Source: Bauldia sp.
GTDB taxonomy: Bacteria > Pseudomonadota > Alphaproteobacteria > Rhizobiales > Kaistiaceae
Assembly (NCBI GenBank): GCA_026126025.1
Contig: JAHCJZ010000003.1
Location: 124,001 to 188,000, forward strand
Length of the DNA stretch: 64,000 nt
Reading direction: 5' to 3'
This document shows, in pieces, positions 53,846 through 62,567 of this stretch; the stretch's first letter is position 1; every line of letters starts with the position of its first letter. Under the pieces are notes generated by a model that saw only the letters and a program-made list of their open reading frames with translations, searched no databases and had not been told where the DNA came from. The position numbers and the translations under genes were made by a program.

Positions 53846-55033
53846 CTAGTTGAACCGGTAGCGCCGGTCCTCGGCATGTCCCGCCGCGAGGTAGTGCTTG
53901 ACGGGATCCATGTTGGCGGCGGCGACATCCGGGTTGTGGAAGAGATAGGCTTCGCCGTCGAAGTCCGGAGGGAGCGCCGGTCGAAGGCCCACCGTCCGCC
54001 GAGCCCAGTTGAGGACCGGATGAAGGGCGAGCTTCATCCGCGCGGTCCGGCCGGGCAGCGGATGCTGCTCGAGAAGGTTGAGATAGAGCTCGACGTCGCC
54101 GGGTTCGATGGAAAGGGGCGCATCCGGCTCATCGCGCAGCACGGTCGAAAGGCGCTCCGCCTCGGGCAGCCGCTCGTTGATCTGAGCGATCGGCCCGGCG
54201 AACCAATCCAGCACGATGCGATGGCTGGCCCTGTCATAGAAGACGCTGTCGCGGCCGTCCCTCGTCAGGGCGGAACGGATGTAGGTCGCCACAAAATCGG
54301 GGCTGTGCCGTTTGGCGAGAAGGCATGTCATCGCAGCCTCCGACCCGGTCAGCGAGCGATTCACTTCCCGCTCGGACGTGATCGGATGATCGGCAAGCAC
54401 AGAGGTGAGGCCTGTCGCCGCCAGGAAGGCCTTGGCGACATTCTTCCGGTGGGTCTCGTAGCGCAGGACCGTGAGCGGCACCCCAAGCGCCACGTATCGC
54501 GGGAATCCCTGAAACATCGACAGGCCCCGGTGTGTCTGGGGAACACGGCTGAGGTACTCGTTGAAGGACCGCTTTCTCCGCGCGCTCGTCTTCACCACCT
54601 GCCGCCAGCAGGAATAGGCGAAATCGAAGGGATCGCGGACGAAGCAAACAACAGAAACGTCGTGCGCATTGAGGGCAGCGAGCACGCCGCTGACGACCTC
54701 TTGAGGCACGTTGCTGAGCATCTCGCTGGAGAAGATCACCGTGTCGTGCGGAGACGAGTCGACGACTTCACGGATTCGCCGGATGAACGAAGGGGTGACC
54801 CTCTGCCAGGCGTGATCCTGGCCGCGACGGAAGCCATCCATGAAGCCGTCGCGATAGAGGATCTGCATGAGGTTGCCACTACACCCGCCCGCCGCCACCA
54901 CGGAGTCGGGTTCCGGATACGGATAGTCCACGCCTCCGACGGCAAGCGCAGCGACGTTCTGCGTGAGGAAGGCCTGCAGAGCCGACGATCCGGTCTTGTG
55001 AAAGCCGATATGAATGATGACGCGCTTCTTCAC
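53846..55033 (-). CDS. Sulfotransferase-like P-loop protein (first of pair)
   Basis: A 395-residue cytoplasmic protein with the PAPS-binding 5'-phosphosulfate loop 'IHIGFHKTGSSALQAFL' at residues 7-23 and a 3'-phosphate-like segment 'VVCFVRDPFDFAYSCWRQVV' around residue 130. The C-terminal 45 residues ('FDGEAYLFHNPDVAAANMDP' then 'VKHYLAAGHAED') are a short module often fused to glycosyltransferases and surface proteins. Likely sulfates a surface glycan. It lies 24 bp after a paralogue. Confidence 0.8.
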   Translation of the reverse strand: MKKRVIIHIGFHKTGSSALQAFLTQNVAALAVGGVDYPYPEPDSVVAAGGCSGNLMQILYRDGFMDGFRRGQDHAWQRVTPSFIRRIREVVDSSPHDTVIFSSEMLSNVPQEVVSGVLAALNAHDVSVVCFVRDPFDFAYSCWRQVVKTSARRKRSFNEYLSRVPQTHRGLSMFQGFPRYVALGVPLTVLRYETHRKNVAKAFLAATGLTSVLADHPITSEREVNRSLTGSEAAMTCLLAKRHSPDFVATYIRSALTRDGRDSVFYDRASHRIVLDWFAGPIAQINERLPEAERLSTVLRDEPDAPLSIEPGDVELYLNLLEQHPLPGRTARMKLALHPVLNWARRTVGLRPALPPDFDGEAYLFHNPDVAAANMDPVKHYLAAGHAEDRRYRFN

Positions 55034-55057
55034 TGGCTCGTCCCGCTCGGCGCGTAT

Positions 55058-56110
55058 CTAGATGATCTGCCGCTTCATGCGCCGGATCGCCCTTGCCAGC
55101 CTTCGCGGCTCGCGGCGCCTGGTTTCGTGCGCGGACATGCGCGCCAACAGCTCGATGTCGCGGATGTCGATCTCGACGGGTGCGTCCGGCGCATCACGAA
55201 GCGTCGTCTTCAGCGGATCGCCGATGATGACGTCGTTGATCTGTCGCAGCGTCTCCGGCTCGGCCTCGAGTAGCATTTGATGAACCCCGCGCGAATAATA
55301 GCGCCTGCCGCCGGGGGCTGCGTCGCGCCGAAGCATCCCGCGGGCGAGCGCCTTGGGCAGGTGCTTGCCGTTGAACCGCACATTGACCGCATGGAGCACC
55401 TCCGCCTCCGAATCGGTCAGGGACCGGTTGTCGGCACGCAGCGCCGGGAAGCGGAGAGCGATCGATATTCCGGCCGTTTTAAGGAACACCGCGAGCAGGT
55501 TGTCCCTGAAGGTGTCGTAATTGACGATCGACACCCGGCAGCCGAGGCCATTCACGGCGTCGAAGCAGCTGAACATGTTGAGTCGCCTCTCGCCGTAGCG
55601 GATCATGGCGATACGCTCGGCGAAGGACCGTCGCTGCACGTTCGTCTTGACCTGCTGTTTCCAGGCCGACCAGGCGAAGTCGAACGGATCGCGCATGAAG
55701 CCGATCACATGGACGTCGTGCCGGGCGACCAGCGTTTCGCGCATGACGGCCAGCTGGTCCGCGGTCTGGTTGCCGACGAATTCGCCGGACAGCAGGACAC
55801 GGCTTTCGCGGCTCTCGCGAACCAGCTCCTCGACCCTTTCCCAATAGGCGCGGTCGATCACGCGAACGGTGCTGACGCGCACCTCCTGTTCGCGGTGGCG
55901 GTCTTCGAATCGCCGGATGAAGCCGTCATGCGCCAGGATATGGACGAGATTGCCGGTGCCGCCGCCACCGCGAATGACCGACGCCCGGTCGGGCGAGGGA
56001 TAGGCGACCCCGGCTGCGCGAAGGCGCCTGACGTTCTGGCTGAAGAACAGCTGAAGAGCCGATGATGCCGTCTTTGGAAAGCCGGCATGAACGATGACCT
56101 GTTTCCGCAA
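55058..56110 (-). CDS. Sulfotransferase-like P-loop protein (second of pair)
   Basis: About 350 residues, paralogous to the product of 53846-55033: 'VIVHAGFPKTASSALQLFF' is the phosphosulfate loop and 'VIGFMRDPFDFAWSAWKQQV' the second motif. It lacks the C-terminal NPDV module. No ATG gives the conserved N-terminus; I propose a TTG at 56110 ('LRKQVIVHAGF', matching 'MKKRVIIHIGF' of the paralogue). The open frame extends to 56263 but that part lies inside the upstream gene and is arginine-rich. 14 bp separate it from the upstream ABC-like gene. Confidence 0.78.
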   Translation of the reverse strand: MRKQVIVHAGFPKTASSALQLFFSQNVRRLRAAGVAYPSPDRASVIRGGGGTGNLVHILAHDGFIRRFEDRHREQEVRVSTVRVIDRAYWERVEELVRESRESRVLLSGEFVGNQTADQLAVMRETLVARHDVHVIGFMRDPFDFAWSAWKQQVKTNVQRRSFAERIAMIRYGERRLNMFSCFDAVNGLGCRVSIVNYDTFRDNLLAVFLKTAGISIALRFPALRADNRSLTDSEAEVLHAVNVRFNGKHLPKALARGMLRRDAAPGGRRYYSRGVHQMLLEAEPETLRQINDVIIGDPLKTTLRDAPDAPVEIDIRDIELLARMSAHETRRREPRRLARAIRRMKRQII

Positions 56111-56124
56111 ACCGCTGTCCGTCG

Positions 56125-57153
56125 CTAGATGTCGTCGTCGCTGCCGTCGCCGTCGTCGATCCGAACGGGGATGATGCCGTTGAAGACAAACGAATAGACG
56201 GCTTCGGAGCGACTGAACAGACGCGTGAAACCGGCAATACTCCTTAGAACTGCAACCATGCATTGCAGGAAAAGTATCAGGGCCACCGCGCGCGCTGCAG
56301 TGTCTCCCGTGACAGAGCTTGTCGCATCGCCTTCGACAAACAGCCAGAACGCCGCGAATGCTATGCCGATGACGATGGAAACGCTGCCCGTCACCTCGGC
56401 GTAGGCCGAGGTGTTGAGGTAGCGCTCATACCCCCTGAGCTGGTCCTGATAAACCGGCTGCTCGACGAAGCCAGGTTCGGCGCGGGTTGCGTCGTCGCCG
56501 GACAGCGTCGCGCGCAGCGCGTTGCGCAGGCGCCCCGCCCTCGCCTTGTTGCCGGCCGCGTTGCGGTGGACGCGCCGGTTGAGGACGACCTGGATGAGCA
56601 GGGTCGGCGCCACGAGCGCCATCACCACGAGGACCAGGGTGGCGTCGAGAAACACCGCGAGGACGAACAGCACGAGTGCGCGCAGCACCTCCGCCACGCC
56701 CGCAAACGCGATCGCGGCCGACCGGCCGGTGAAGCGCGCCCCGGGGAATGCAATCGCTGCCAGCCTGTCGTCCGCGAGTCCTGACGATCGGCTCAGCACC
56801 AGTCTGGTCACGTGCGTTTCGAAGAGCACCGCAAGGCGGTTGGTTCCCAACCGGAACGCGAAGCCTGCCAGGCTGGCGCAAGCAAGAAGCGCAATCGCGA
56901 CGATGATCAGCCCGGTCGGGCTCTGTTCGGGATTGCTCAGGCCGGATCGCAGGAGGAGAATCACACCACCCTGGAGCAGGGTGCGCAGCCCTGCCGCCAG
57001 TTGGACGACGATGAGGAGCCCGGGCTTATGGGTCGCCGCCCAGCGCAGCTGCCACGTCAATACGCGGAGGAACCGGCGCAGCGGATTGATGGGCCGGCGC
57101 AGATCGGCGATCAGGCCGACCTTCACGGGGGCATCCTGCCGCGAGTTCGTCAC
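56125..57153 (-). CDS. ABC-exporter-like transmembrane domain without ATPase
   Basis: A 342-residue integral membrane protein with about six helices in the layout of type I ABC exporter membrane domains, including the coupling-helix-like 'LRNALRATLSGDDATRAEPG' stretch. It stops after the last helix and has an Asp-rich tail ('RIDDGDGSDDDI'). No Walker A, signature or Walker B is present, and no ATPase gene is adjacent. It is the first gene of the leftward group ending in two sulfotransferase-like genes. A role in glycan export is inference. Confidence 0.75.
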   Translation of the reverse strand: MTNSRQDAPVKVGLIADLRRPINPLRRFLRVLTWQLRWAATHKPGLLIVVQLAAGLRTLLQGGVILLLRSGLSNPEQSPTGLIIVAIALLACASLAGFAFRLGTNRLAVLFETHVTRLVLSRSSGLADDRLAAIAFPGARFTGRSAAIAFAGVAEVLRALVLFVLAVFLDATLVLVVMALVAPTLLIQVVLNRRVHRNAAGNKARAGRLRNALRATLSGDDATRAEPGFVEQPVYQDQLRGYERYLNTSAYAEVTGSVSIVIGIAFAAFWLFVEGDATSSVTGDTAARAVALILFLQCMVAVLRSIAGFTRLFSRSEAVYSFVFNGIIPVRIDDGDGSDDDI

Positions 57154-57239
57154 GCCGATCCTTTCTCCGCGCCCGCCGCATCAGCGCCGCTTTGCGGCGC
57201 GATACTGGACCGGACACCGATGCCGACACGCAGGGGGCC

Positions 57240-59495
57240 ATGAGCGGCAACAGGCTGGCCAACCTTGTCGCCGGGCTTTCGCTTTCCGACGAGCTCTGGC
57301 GCCCGCCGCTGCGGATGGTCCAGCCCCATGGCTGGACGGGACACATCCCTTTTGCGGGCTGGCTGGTGAAAGTCCACCGCCCCGCGGTGCTGGTCGAACT
57401 CGGAACGCATTCCGGGAATTCCTATAGCGCCTTCTGTCAGGCGATCGTCAGCGAAAACACCGGCACGCGGGCTTTTGCGGTCGATACCTGGGCGGGCGAC
57501 CGCCACTCCGGCTCTTATGGCGAGGAGGTGTTCACGGAGTGGAATGCGTTCCACGAGCGCCACTGGTCGAAGGTCTCCAGCCTCCTGCGCATGACGTTCG
57601 ACGACGCGCTCCCGCTCTTCGCCGACGGCTCCGTCGACCTTCTTCATATCGACGGGCTCCACACCTACGAGGCGGTTGAGCACGACTTCGCGTCGTGGCT
57701 GCCGAAATTGTCGCAGCGCGCCATCGTCCTGTTCCACGACACCCAGTCCCGCATCCAGGACTTCGGGGTGTGGCGGTTCTGGGAAGAGATCCGCGACCGC
57801 CATCCGAGCTTCGAGTTCGTCCACTCGCACGGGCTGGGCGTCCTCGCCGTCGGGGGAGATCTCACCGAGCCGGTCAGGTTCCTCATCGAGCAAGGCAAGG
57901 ATGAGGCAAGGCGCGAGATGCTGCGTGACCTCTTCCGCACCCGCCACCAGGGGTATCTCGACGGCCTGGAAAGCTGGGACGCCACCGGTCGCAAGGCCGT
58001 CGAGGAGATCGAAAAGCTGCAGGCCGCCCACAGCCATGCCCAGGAAGAGGCAGGCCGGCTGCGCGACGACAACGAAGAGCTGCGCAAGGCGCGCGACGAG
58101 GTCGGTCGGCAGATCGAGGCGCTGCAGGTCGCCAACGGCAATGCCCAGGAAGAAGCAAGCCGGCTGCGCGACGAAACCGGGGAGCTGCGCAAGGCGCGCG
58201 ACGAGGCCGAGCGGGAGATCGGCGTCCTTCGCAACGAGAACCGGCTGCTGCGGGAAGAATGCGACCGCTTCGCCGCGTATCACGACGACCTGCACAACGA
58301 GAACGGCGAACTCCGTGGCTGGTGGAAGAGGGTCGAGCGGGGCCTGCACGACCGTCTGGAAGAAGCCAGGCGGGAGACCGGTGAGCTCAGAGAGGCCAAC
58401 GAGGCGCTTCGGGGCAACAACGCGCTGCTGCAGGAGGAACGCGACCGGTTTCTCGAACATCGCGATGCGCTGCTGGCTTCCACCGCCTGGCGCATGACCG
58501 CGCCTCTGCGCGGCATCATCCACAATGCGCGCCTCGCGCGCCGGCTTTTCGTCCGCGCCGCACCGGCGGCGGTCCCGGACGGTCCCCCGCCGGAGATCGT
58601 CGCCGAACGGGACCGGCGCTTGCGGGAGGAGGCGATGCTCCGAAGCGTCGGCCGCTTTGCCGTGGCCGGCGATCTGGCGGTCAGCCGGGTCGTCCGGTGG
58701 CGCTCGCGGGCGACGGCGCGAACGGCTCTGGTGGCCCATGTCTTCTACCCCGATCTCGCGCCGGAAATCCTCGACTGCTATCGGAACCTGCCCGCCGGCG
58801 CCGCCCTCTTCATCACGACCCCCGAAGACAGGATCGACGCCACCCGCGCCGCTTTCGCCTCGGTCCCCGAAGGCGAGCTGTTCGCGCTGCCCAATCGCGG
58901 GCGGGACATCTCCCCTTTCGTGACCCTCCTGCAGACCGGAGCGTTCGACGGCTACGACGCGGTGCTGAAGCTGCACACAAAAAAGAGCCCCCACATCCGG
59001 TCGGGGGACGTGCGGCGGCGGCTCCTGTTCCAGAGCCTCGCCGGCCGGGGAAGCCGGGTCACGAGGGTCCTGCGGCAGTTCGAGAACGATGCGGTGGGCA
59101 TGTGCGGCTGGAGCCGGTCATGGCGCACCGGGGCGTTCTACTGGATGAGCAATCGCGACCATATCGAATCGCTCGCCGATACGCTCGGGATCGAGACGCC
59201 GGCATCACCGGCCTTTTTCGAGGGGTCGATGTTCTGGTTCCGCCCGCAGGCCCTGGCGCGCCTGAGACGGGCAAGGCTCGCTGCGTCGGCCTTCGAGGCC
59301 GAGGCCGGGCAGACCGACGGATGCCTTCATCATGCTGTGGAGAGGCTCTTTGCCGCGATCTGCAGCGCAGACGGGTATGAAACACGCGATGAACGAGGAC
59401 GACAGCTTCTGGCCCCCGAGCAACCCCGCGACCATCACGTCCCGGCGAGCATCGACCTTGCCTCGGAGCCAGTCGCTAGTAAGCTTTCGTCCTGA
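57240..59495 (+). CDS. Methyltransferase-coiled coil-rhamnan synthesis F fusion protein
   Basis: A 751-residue three-part protein. Residues about 20-215 are a Methyltransf_24-type domain ('AVLVELGTHSGNSYSAFCQA', 'VDLLHIDGLHTYEAVEHDF'). Residues about 258-425 are a long coiled coil containing a 35-residue tandem repeat. Residues about 494-750 match RgpF-type rhamnan synthesis domains ('ALVAHVFYPDLAPEILDCYR', 'LPNRGRDISPFVTLLQTG', 'VLKLHTKKSPH'). It probably builds or caps a rhamnose-containing glycan, with the coiled coil as a ruler or scaffold. The ATG at 57240 is the first that fits. Confidence 0.85.
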   Translation: MSGNRLANLVAGLSLSDELWRPPLRMVQPHGWTGHIPFAGWLVKVHRPAVLVELGTHSGNSYSAFCQAIVSENTGTRAFAVDTWAGDRHSGSYGEEVFTEWNAFHERHWSKVSSLLRMTFDDALPLFADGSVDLLHIDGLHTYEAVEHDFASWLPKLSQRAIVLFHDTQSRIQDFGVWRFWEEIRDRHPSFEFVHSHGLGVLAVGGDLTEPVRFLIEQGKDEARREMLRDLFRTRHQGYLDGLESWDATGRKAVEEIEKLQAAHSHAQEEAGRLRDDNEELRKARDEVGRQIEALQVANGNAQEEASRLRDETGELRKARDEAEREIGVLRNENRLLREECDRFAAYHDDLHNENGELRGWWKRVERGLHDRLEEARRETGELREANEALRGNNALLQEERDRFLEHRDALLASTAWRMTAPLRGIIHNARLARRLFVRAAPAAVPDGPPPEIVAERDRRLREEAMLRSVGRFAVAGDLAVSRVVRWRSRATARTALVAHVFYPDLAPEILDCYRNLPAGAALFITTPEDRIDATRAAFASVPEGELFALPNRGRDISPFVTLLQTGAFDGYDAVLKLHTKKSPHIRSGDVRRRLLFQSLAGRGSRVTRVLRQFENDAVGMCGWSRSWRTGAFYWMSNRDHIESLADTLGIETPASPAFFEGSMFWFRPQALARLRRARLAASAFEAEAGQTDGCLHHAVERLFAAICSADGYETRDERGRQLLAPEQPRDHHVPASIDLASEPVASKLSS
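58011..58220 (+). repeat. In-frame 105-bp tandem repeat within the coiled coil
   Basis: Two copies of a 105-bp unit (58011-58115 and 58116-58220) encode 35 residues each, five heptads. Shared cores are 'AQEEA', 'RLRD' and 'ELRKARDE'. DNA identity is high, indicating a recent duplication. Confidence 0.85.
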
Positions 59496-59538
59496 CGACG
59501 GTCCACGATCCGCAGTTGGCCACACGGCGGCTCCAGAC

Positions 59539-60438
59539 ATGGTCACAGCTCGACCCGAGATTGCGGTGCTCTGCTCCACCTATAATGGGGCGGCCTATCT
59601 GCCGCGCATGGTGGAGAGCATCGACAGCCAGACCCACCAGCCGAGCGTGATCGTCTTTCGCGACGACGGCTCGGACGACGCGACGGTTGCCTGGCTGGAG
59701 CGGCTTGCCAGCGCGCGAAGCAACGTCGTGGTCGATCGCGGCAGGCATATCGGGATCAATGAGAGCTTCTTTTCGCTGCTGCGAGATCACGGGCACCGGG
59801 CCGACTACGTCGCGTTCGCCGATCAGGACGATTTCTGGCTGTCCAGCAAGCTGGCCCGTGCCGCGGAGGCGCTCGCCGGCGTTGACGACGACCGCCCCGC
59901 CCTCTGGTGCTCGCGCCTGATGATCGCGGACGCCGCGCTGCAGCCCCTCCAGCCCACCATGCCGATCAATCGTCCGTCCCTCGGCAATGCACTGGTCGAG
60001 AACATCGCCGCGGGCTGCACGATCGTCCTCAACCGGGCGGCCGTGCGCCTCCTTTCCGATCCGCCCCTGTCGAGCGTCCTCTATTATGACTGGTGGTGCT
60101 ATCTTGCCTGTTCGGCGCTCGGGTCGGTGATCGTCGAGGCGAAGCCGTCGGTGCTCTACCGCCAGCACACCGCCAACAGCGTCGGGGTGGTGCCCGGCGG
60201 GTCGAAGGCTCTCGCGGCCAAGATCAAGCGGCAAAGCCCGGGCCGCCTCCTGTCGGGCATGCGGAATCAGGCGCTGGGGTTCCTCGGGCGCTATGGCGAG
60301 CAGTTGGAGGACGAGAAGCGCGCGCTCGCGACGCGCTTCGCCGATCGCGACAGGAGCCTCGCCTTCGACCGCCGCATCTTCCGCCAGCAGCGGATCGACG
60401 ACACGCTGCTGCGCGCCGCGCTTCTGGTCGGCCTCTGA
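59539..60438 (+). CDS. GT2-family glycosyltransferase (rhamnosyltransferase-like)
   Basis: A 299-residue GT-A fold glycosyltransferase. 'IAVLCSTYNGAAYLPRMVES' opens the domain, 'FRDDGSDDATVAW' is the nucleotide-binding acidic motif and 'FADQDDFWL' carries the DxD-like metal site. 'LYYDWWCYLACSALGSVIVE' and 'YRQHTANSVG' are typical of dTDP-rhamnose transferases. Next to rfbD and the RgpF-domain protein, rhamnose transfer is likely. Starts further upstream (59377 or 59389), overlapping the previous gene, are possible. Confidence 0.87.
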   Translation: MVTARPEIAVLCSTYNGAAYLPRMVESIDSQTHQPSVIVFRDDGSDDATVAWLERLASARSNVVVDRGRHIGINESFFSLLRDHGHRADYVAFADQDDFWLSSKLARAAEALAGVDDDRPALWCSRLMIADAALQPLQPTMPINRPSLGNALVENIAAGCTIVLNRAAVRLLSDPPLSSVLYYDWWCYLACSALGSVIVEAKPSVLYRQHTANSVGVVPGGSKALAAKIKRQSPGRLLSGMRNQALGFLGRYGEQLEDEKRALATRFADRDRSLAFDRRIFRQQRIDDTLLRAALLVGL

Positions 60439-60476
60439 GCCCGCTCGCGGCCGAGCCCGGTTTTCTATCGAACGCG

Positions 60477-61394
60477 ATGACGGATCGTTCACCAGGCAGC
60501 GCGAAACCCCGTGTTCTCGTGATCGGCCGGGAGGGGCAGGTGGCGCGGTCCCTCGGGCGCACCGCGTTGCCGACGCTGGACTTCATCAACCGCGGTCGGA
60601 GCGACGGCCTCGATTTGACCGACGCGCGGTCGGTCGAGGCTGCGGTCGCCGCTGTCGGGCCGGACCTTGTCGTCAACGCGGCGGCCTATACCGCGGTGGA
60701 CCGCGCGGAGAGCGAGCCCGACGCTGCCTTCGCGCTCAACCGCGACGGGCCGGCGGCGCTTGCAGCCATCACCGCCACGCGGCGGCTTCCCCTGATCCAC
60801 CTCTCCACGGACTACGTGTTCGATGGCTCAAAGCCTGACCCATATGTCGAGGACGACGAGCCGTCGCCGCTCGGCGTCTATGGCTGGTCGAAGGCGGAGG
60901 GCGAGGACGCGGTGCGGCGCGCGACCGGCGACCACATCATCCTGCGGACGGCGTGGGTCTACAGCCCGTTCGGCGCCAATTTCGTGAAGACCATGCGCCG
61001 GCTGGCGGAGGAGCGCGACGAGGTCGCGGTGGTCGCCGACCAGGTCGGCTCGCCGACAGCGGCGGGCGACATTGCCGTGGCGATCGGCGCGATTGCGGAG
61101 CAGGTCCTCGTCGGCGGGGCGGCGGTCCGGGGGACGTTCCACCTTGCCGGCGCCGGCACGGCGTCGTGGTTCGACGTGGCGGGCGCCGTCTTCGCGGAGC
61201 GCGCCGCCCGCGGGCTTCGCGTGCCACCGGTGTTCCGCGCCATCACCACTGCCGAATACCCCACCGCCGCGCGGCGGCCGATGAATTCGCGCCTCGACAC
61301 CACACGTCTCCGCGAGACGTTCGGCGTGACGCTGCCGCATTGGCGGGAGAGCCTCGCCGCGGTCATGACCGCGCTGGAGGCGGAGCCGCGCTGA
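60477..61394 (+). CDS. rfbD: dTDP-4-dehydrorhamnose reductase
   Basis: A 305-residue SDR enzyme that makes dTDP-L-rhamnose. 'VLVIGREGQVARSLGR' is the Rossmann GxxGQ motif, 'NAAAYTAVDRAESEPD' and 'LSTDYVFDGSKPDPYVEDDE' are family signatures, and the catalytic pair is YGWSK. The C-terminal 'RPMNSRLDTTRLRETFGV' is diagnostic. rfbA, B and C are not in the window. It follows the GT2 gene by 38 bp and probably shares its transcript. Confidence 0.95.
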   Translation: MTDRSPGSAKPRVLVIGREGQVARSLGRTALPTLDFINRGRSDGLDLTDARSVEAAVAAVGPDLVVNAAAYTAVDRAESEPDAAFALNRDGPAALAAITATRRLPLIHLSTDYVFDGSKPDPYVEDDEPSPLGVYGWSKAEGEDAVRRATGDHIILRTAWVYSPFGANFVKTMRRLAEERDEVAVVADQVGSPTAAGDIAVAIGAIAEQVLVGGAAVRGTFHLAGAGTASWFDVAGAVFAERAARGLRVPPVFRAITTAEYPTAARRPMNSRLDTTRLRETFGVTLPHWRESLAAVMTALEAEPR

Positions 61395-61403
61395 CCGGCG
61401 CGC

Positions 61404-62426
61404 TCAGATGTCGTCGAGGATCGCCGGACCGGGGCCGGGACGCACCTCCGGCACCGCGTCGTCGCCGTCGCCGGACGCCTCGAACCGGGCGCGGTCGGTT
61501 TCCGCGACGGCGCGCAGGATCGCCCGCAGGAAACCGCCGGCGACCGGCACATGGCGGGACGACCAGTTGGCGGGGTCGTATTCGGCCATGTTGACGAGGT
61601 CGTCGCGATAGGCGCCGGCTTCGATGATCCGCGCCACCGCCTCGTCGAGCTGGTAGCGCTCCTCGGTCGAGGCGGCCCAGATGCCGAGGAGACGCGGCGG
61701 CCCTTCGTCGTCGGTGTCGAGCACCGACCCGCCCGAGGAACGCTGGGCGCCGTCGCAGTCGGTCGCGAAATAGGTGGTGCGGCCGAACTGCACCACGGTG
61801 TCGCGCACCGTGCATTCGCCGATGGTCTCGGGGTGCTCGGTGGTGCCGTCGTCGAGCGGCACGAGATAGTCCTGGCTGCGGATCACCGAGGTGACCTTGA
61901 GCCCCGGCGCGACCATCGCGTCGGCGCCGTCGACGGCATAGGGCACGACGTCGATCGGGTGCGCGAGGCGGATCACCGCCCAGTCCTGGAGCAGGCGCTC
62001 GCGGAGCGGCGGCGGGAAATTGCCGGCGCAGGGTGGCCCGAGATCGACGATCTCGTCGAGCGCGGCCGTCAGGGTCTCGCCGTTCCGCTCGGTCGAGAAG
62101 GTGCAGGACCGCGCCGGCGCCTTGTCCTCGCAGCTGGCAAGGTCGATGAAGACGTGGCCGCTCATGGTTATGAGGTCGGCCCGCGCGGTCACCTGCGCGG
62201 AGGAGAAGCTGGAGCGGTCGCGGTCGAGGTCGTCCACCCAGTAGCAGACCACCTCGCCGGACGCGGCGTAGCGCGCCTCGACCTCGGCGATGGGGAGGCC
62301 GTTCTCTTCGGCCCATTCGGTGAAGGTCCGCCGGTCCGGCTCGCCGATGACGGCGGCATGGCCGGGCGACGCCGCAATGGTCGCGAGGCCGGCCAGGACG
62401 AGAAGCGGGACGCCAACGCGCTGCAT
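61404..62426 (-). CDS. Secreted trypsin-like serine protease
   Basis: A 340-residue exported protein: signal peptide 1-24 ('MQRVGVPLLVLAGLATIAAS'), then a chymotrypsin-like domain. The catalytic triad can be placed at His in 'TMSGHVFIDLASC', Asp in 'LQDWAVIRLAHP' and Ser in 'CDGAQRSSGGSVL', with several Cys available for disulfides. The Ser motif is SSGG rather than the usual DSGG. The start at 62426 was chosen for the signal peptide. The adjacent upstream gene encodes tandem PPC-like domains, often associated with proteases. Confidence 0.8.
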   Translation of the reverse strand: MQRVGVPLLVLAGLATIAASPGHAAVIGEPDRRTFTEWAEENGLPIAEVEARYAASGEVVCYWVDDLDRDRSSFSSAQVTARADLITMSGHVFIDLASCEDKAPARSCTFSTERNGETLTAALDEIVDLGPPCAGNFPPPLRERLLQDWAVIRLAHPIDVVPYAVDGADAMVAPGLKVTSVIRSQDYLVPLDDGTTEHPETIGECTVRDTVVQFGRTTYFATDCDGAQRSSGGSVLDTDDEGPPRLLGIWAASTEERYQLDEAVARIIEAGAYRDDLVNMAEYDPANWSSRHVPVAGGFLRAILRAVAETDRARFEASGDGDDAVPEVRPGPGPAILDDI

Positions 62427-62567
62427 GCAGCCCCGCCTCCCCGCGGGGTGCCGCACTATATGGCGCAAGGCGCTGGCCGTTCCATGACCGGCCGCCATCG
62501 CCCGTTCAATCCTCCGGCACCGAAGGGCGCGGCCGAAGGGATGCCCCTCCGGCCGCCCGTGACTGCC

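Noticed and set aside
57150-58994. 614-residue leftward open frame
   Set aside because: Antisense to the fusion protein; its repeated motifs mirror the coiled-coil heptads on the other strand.
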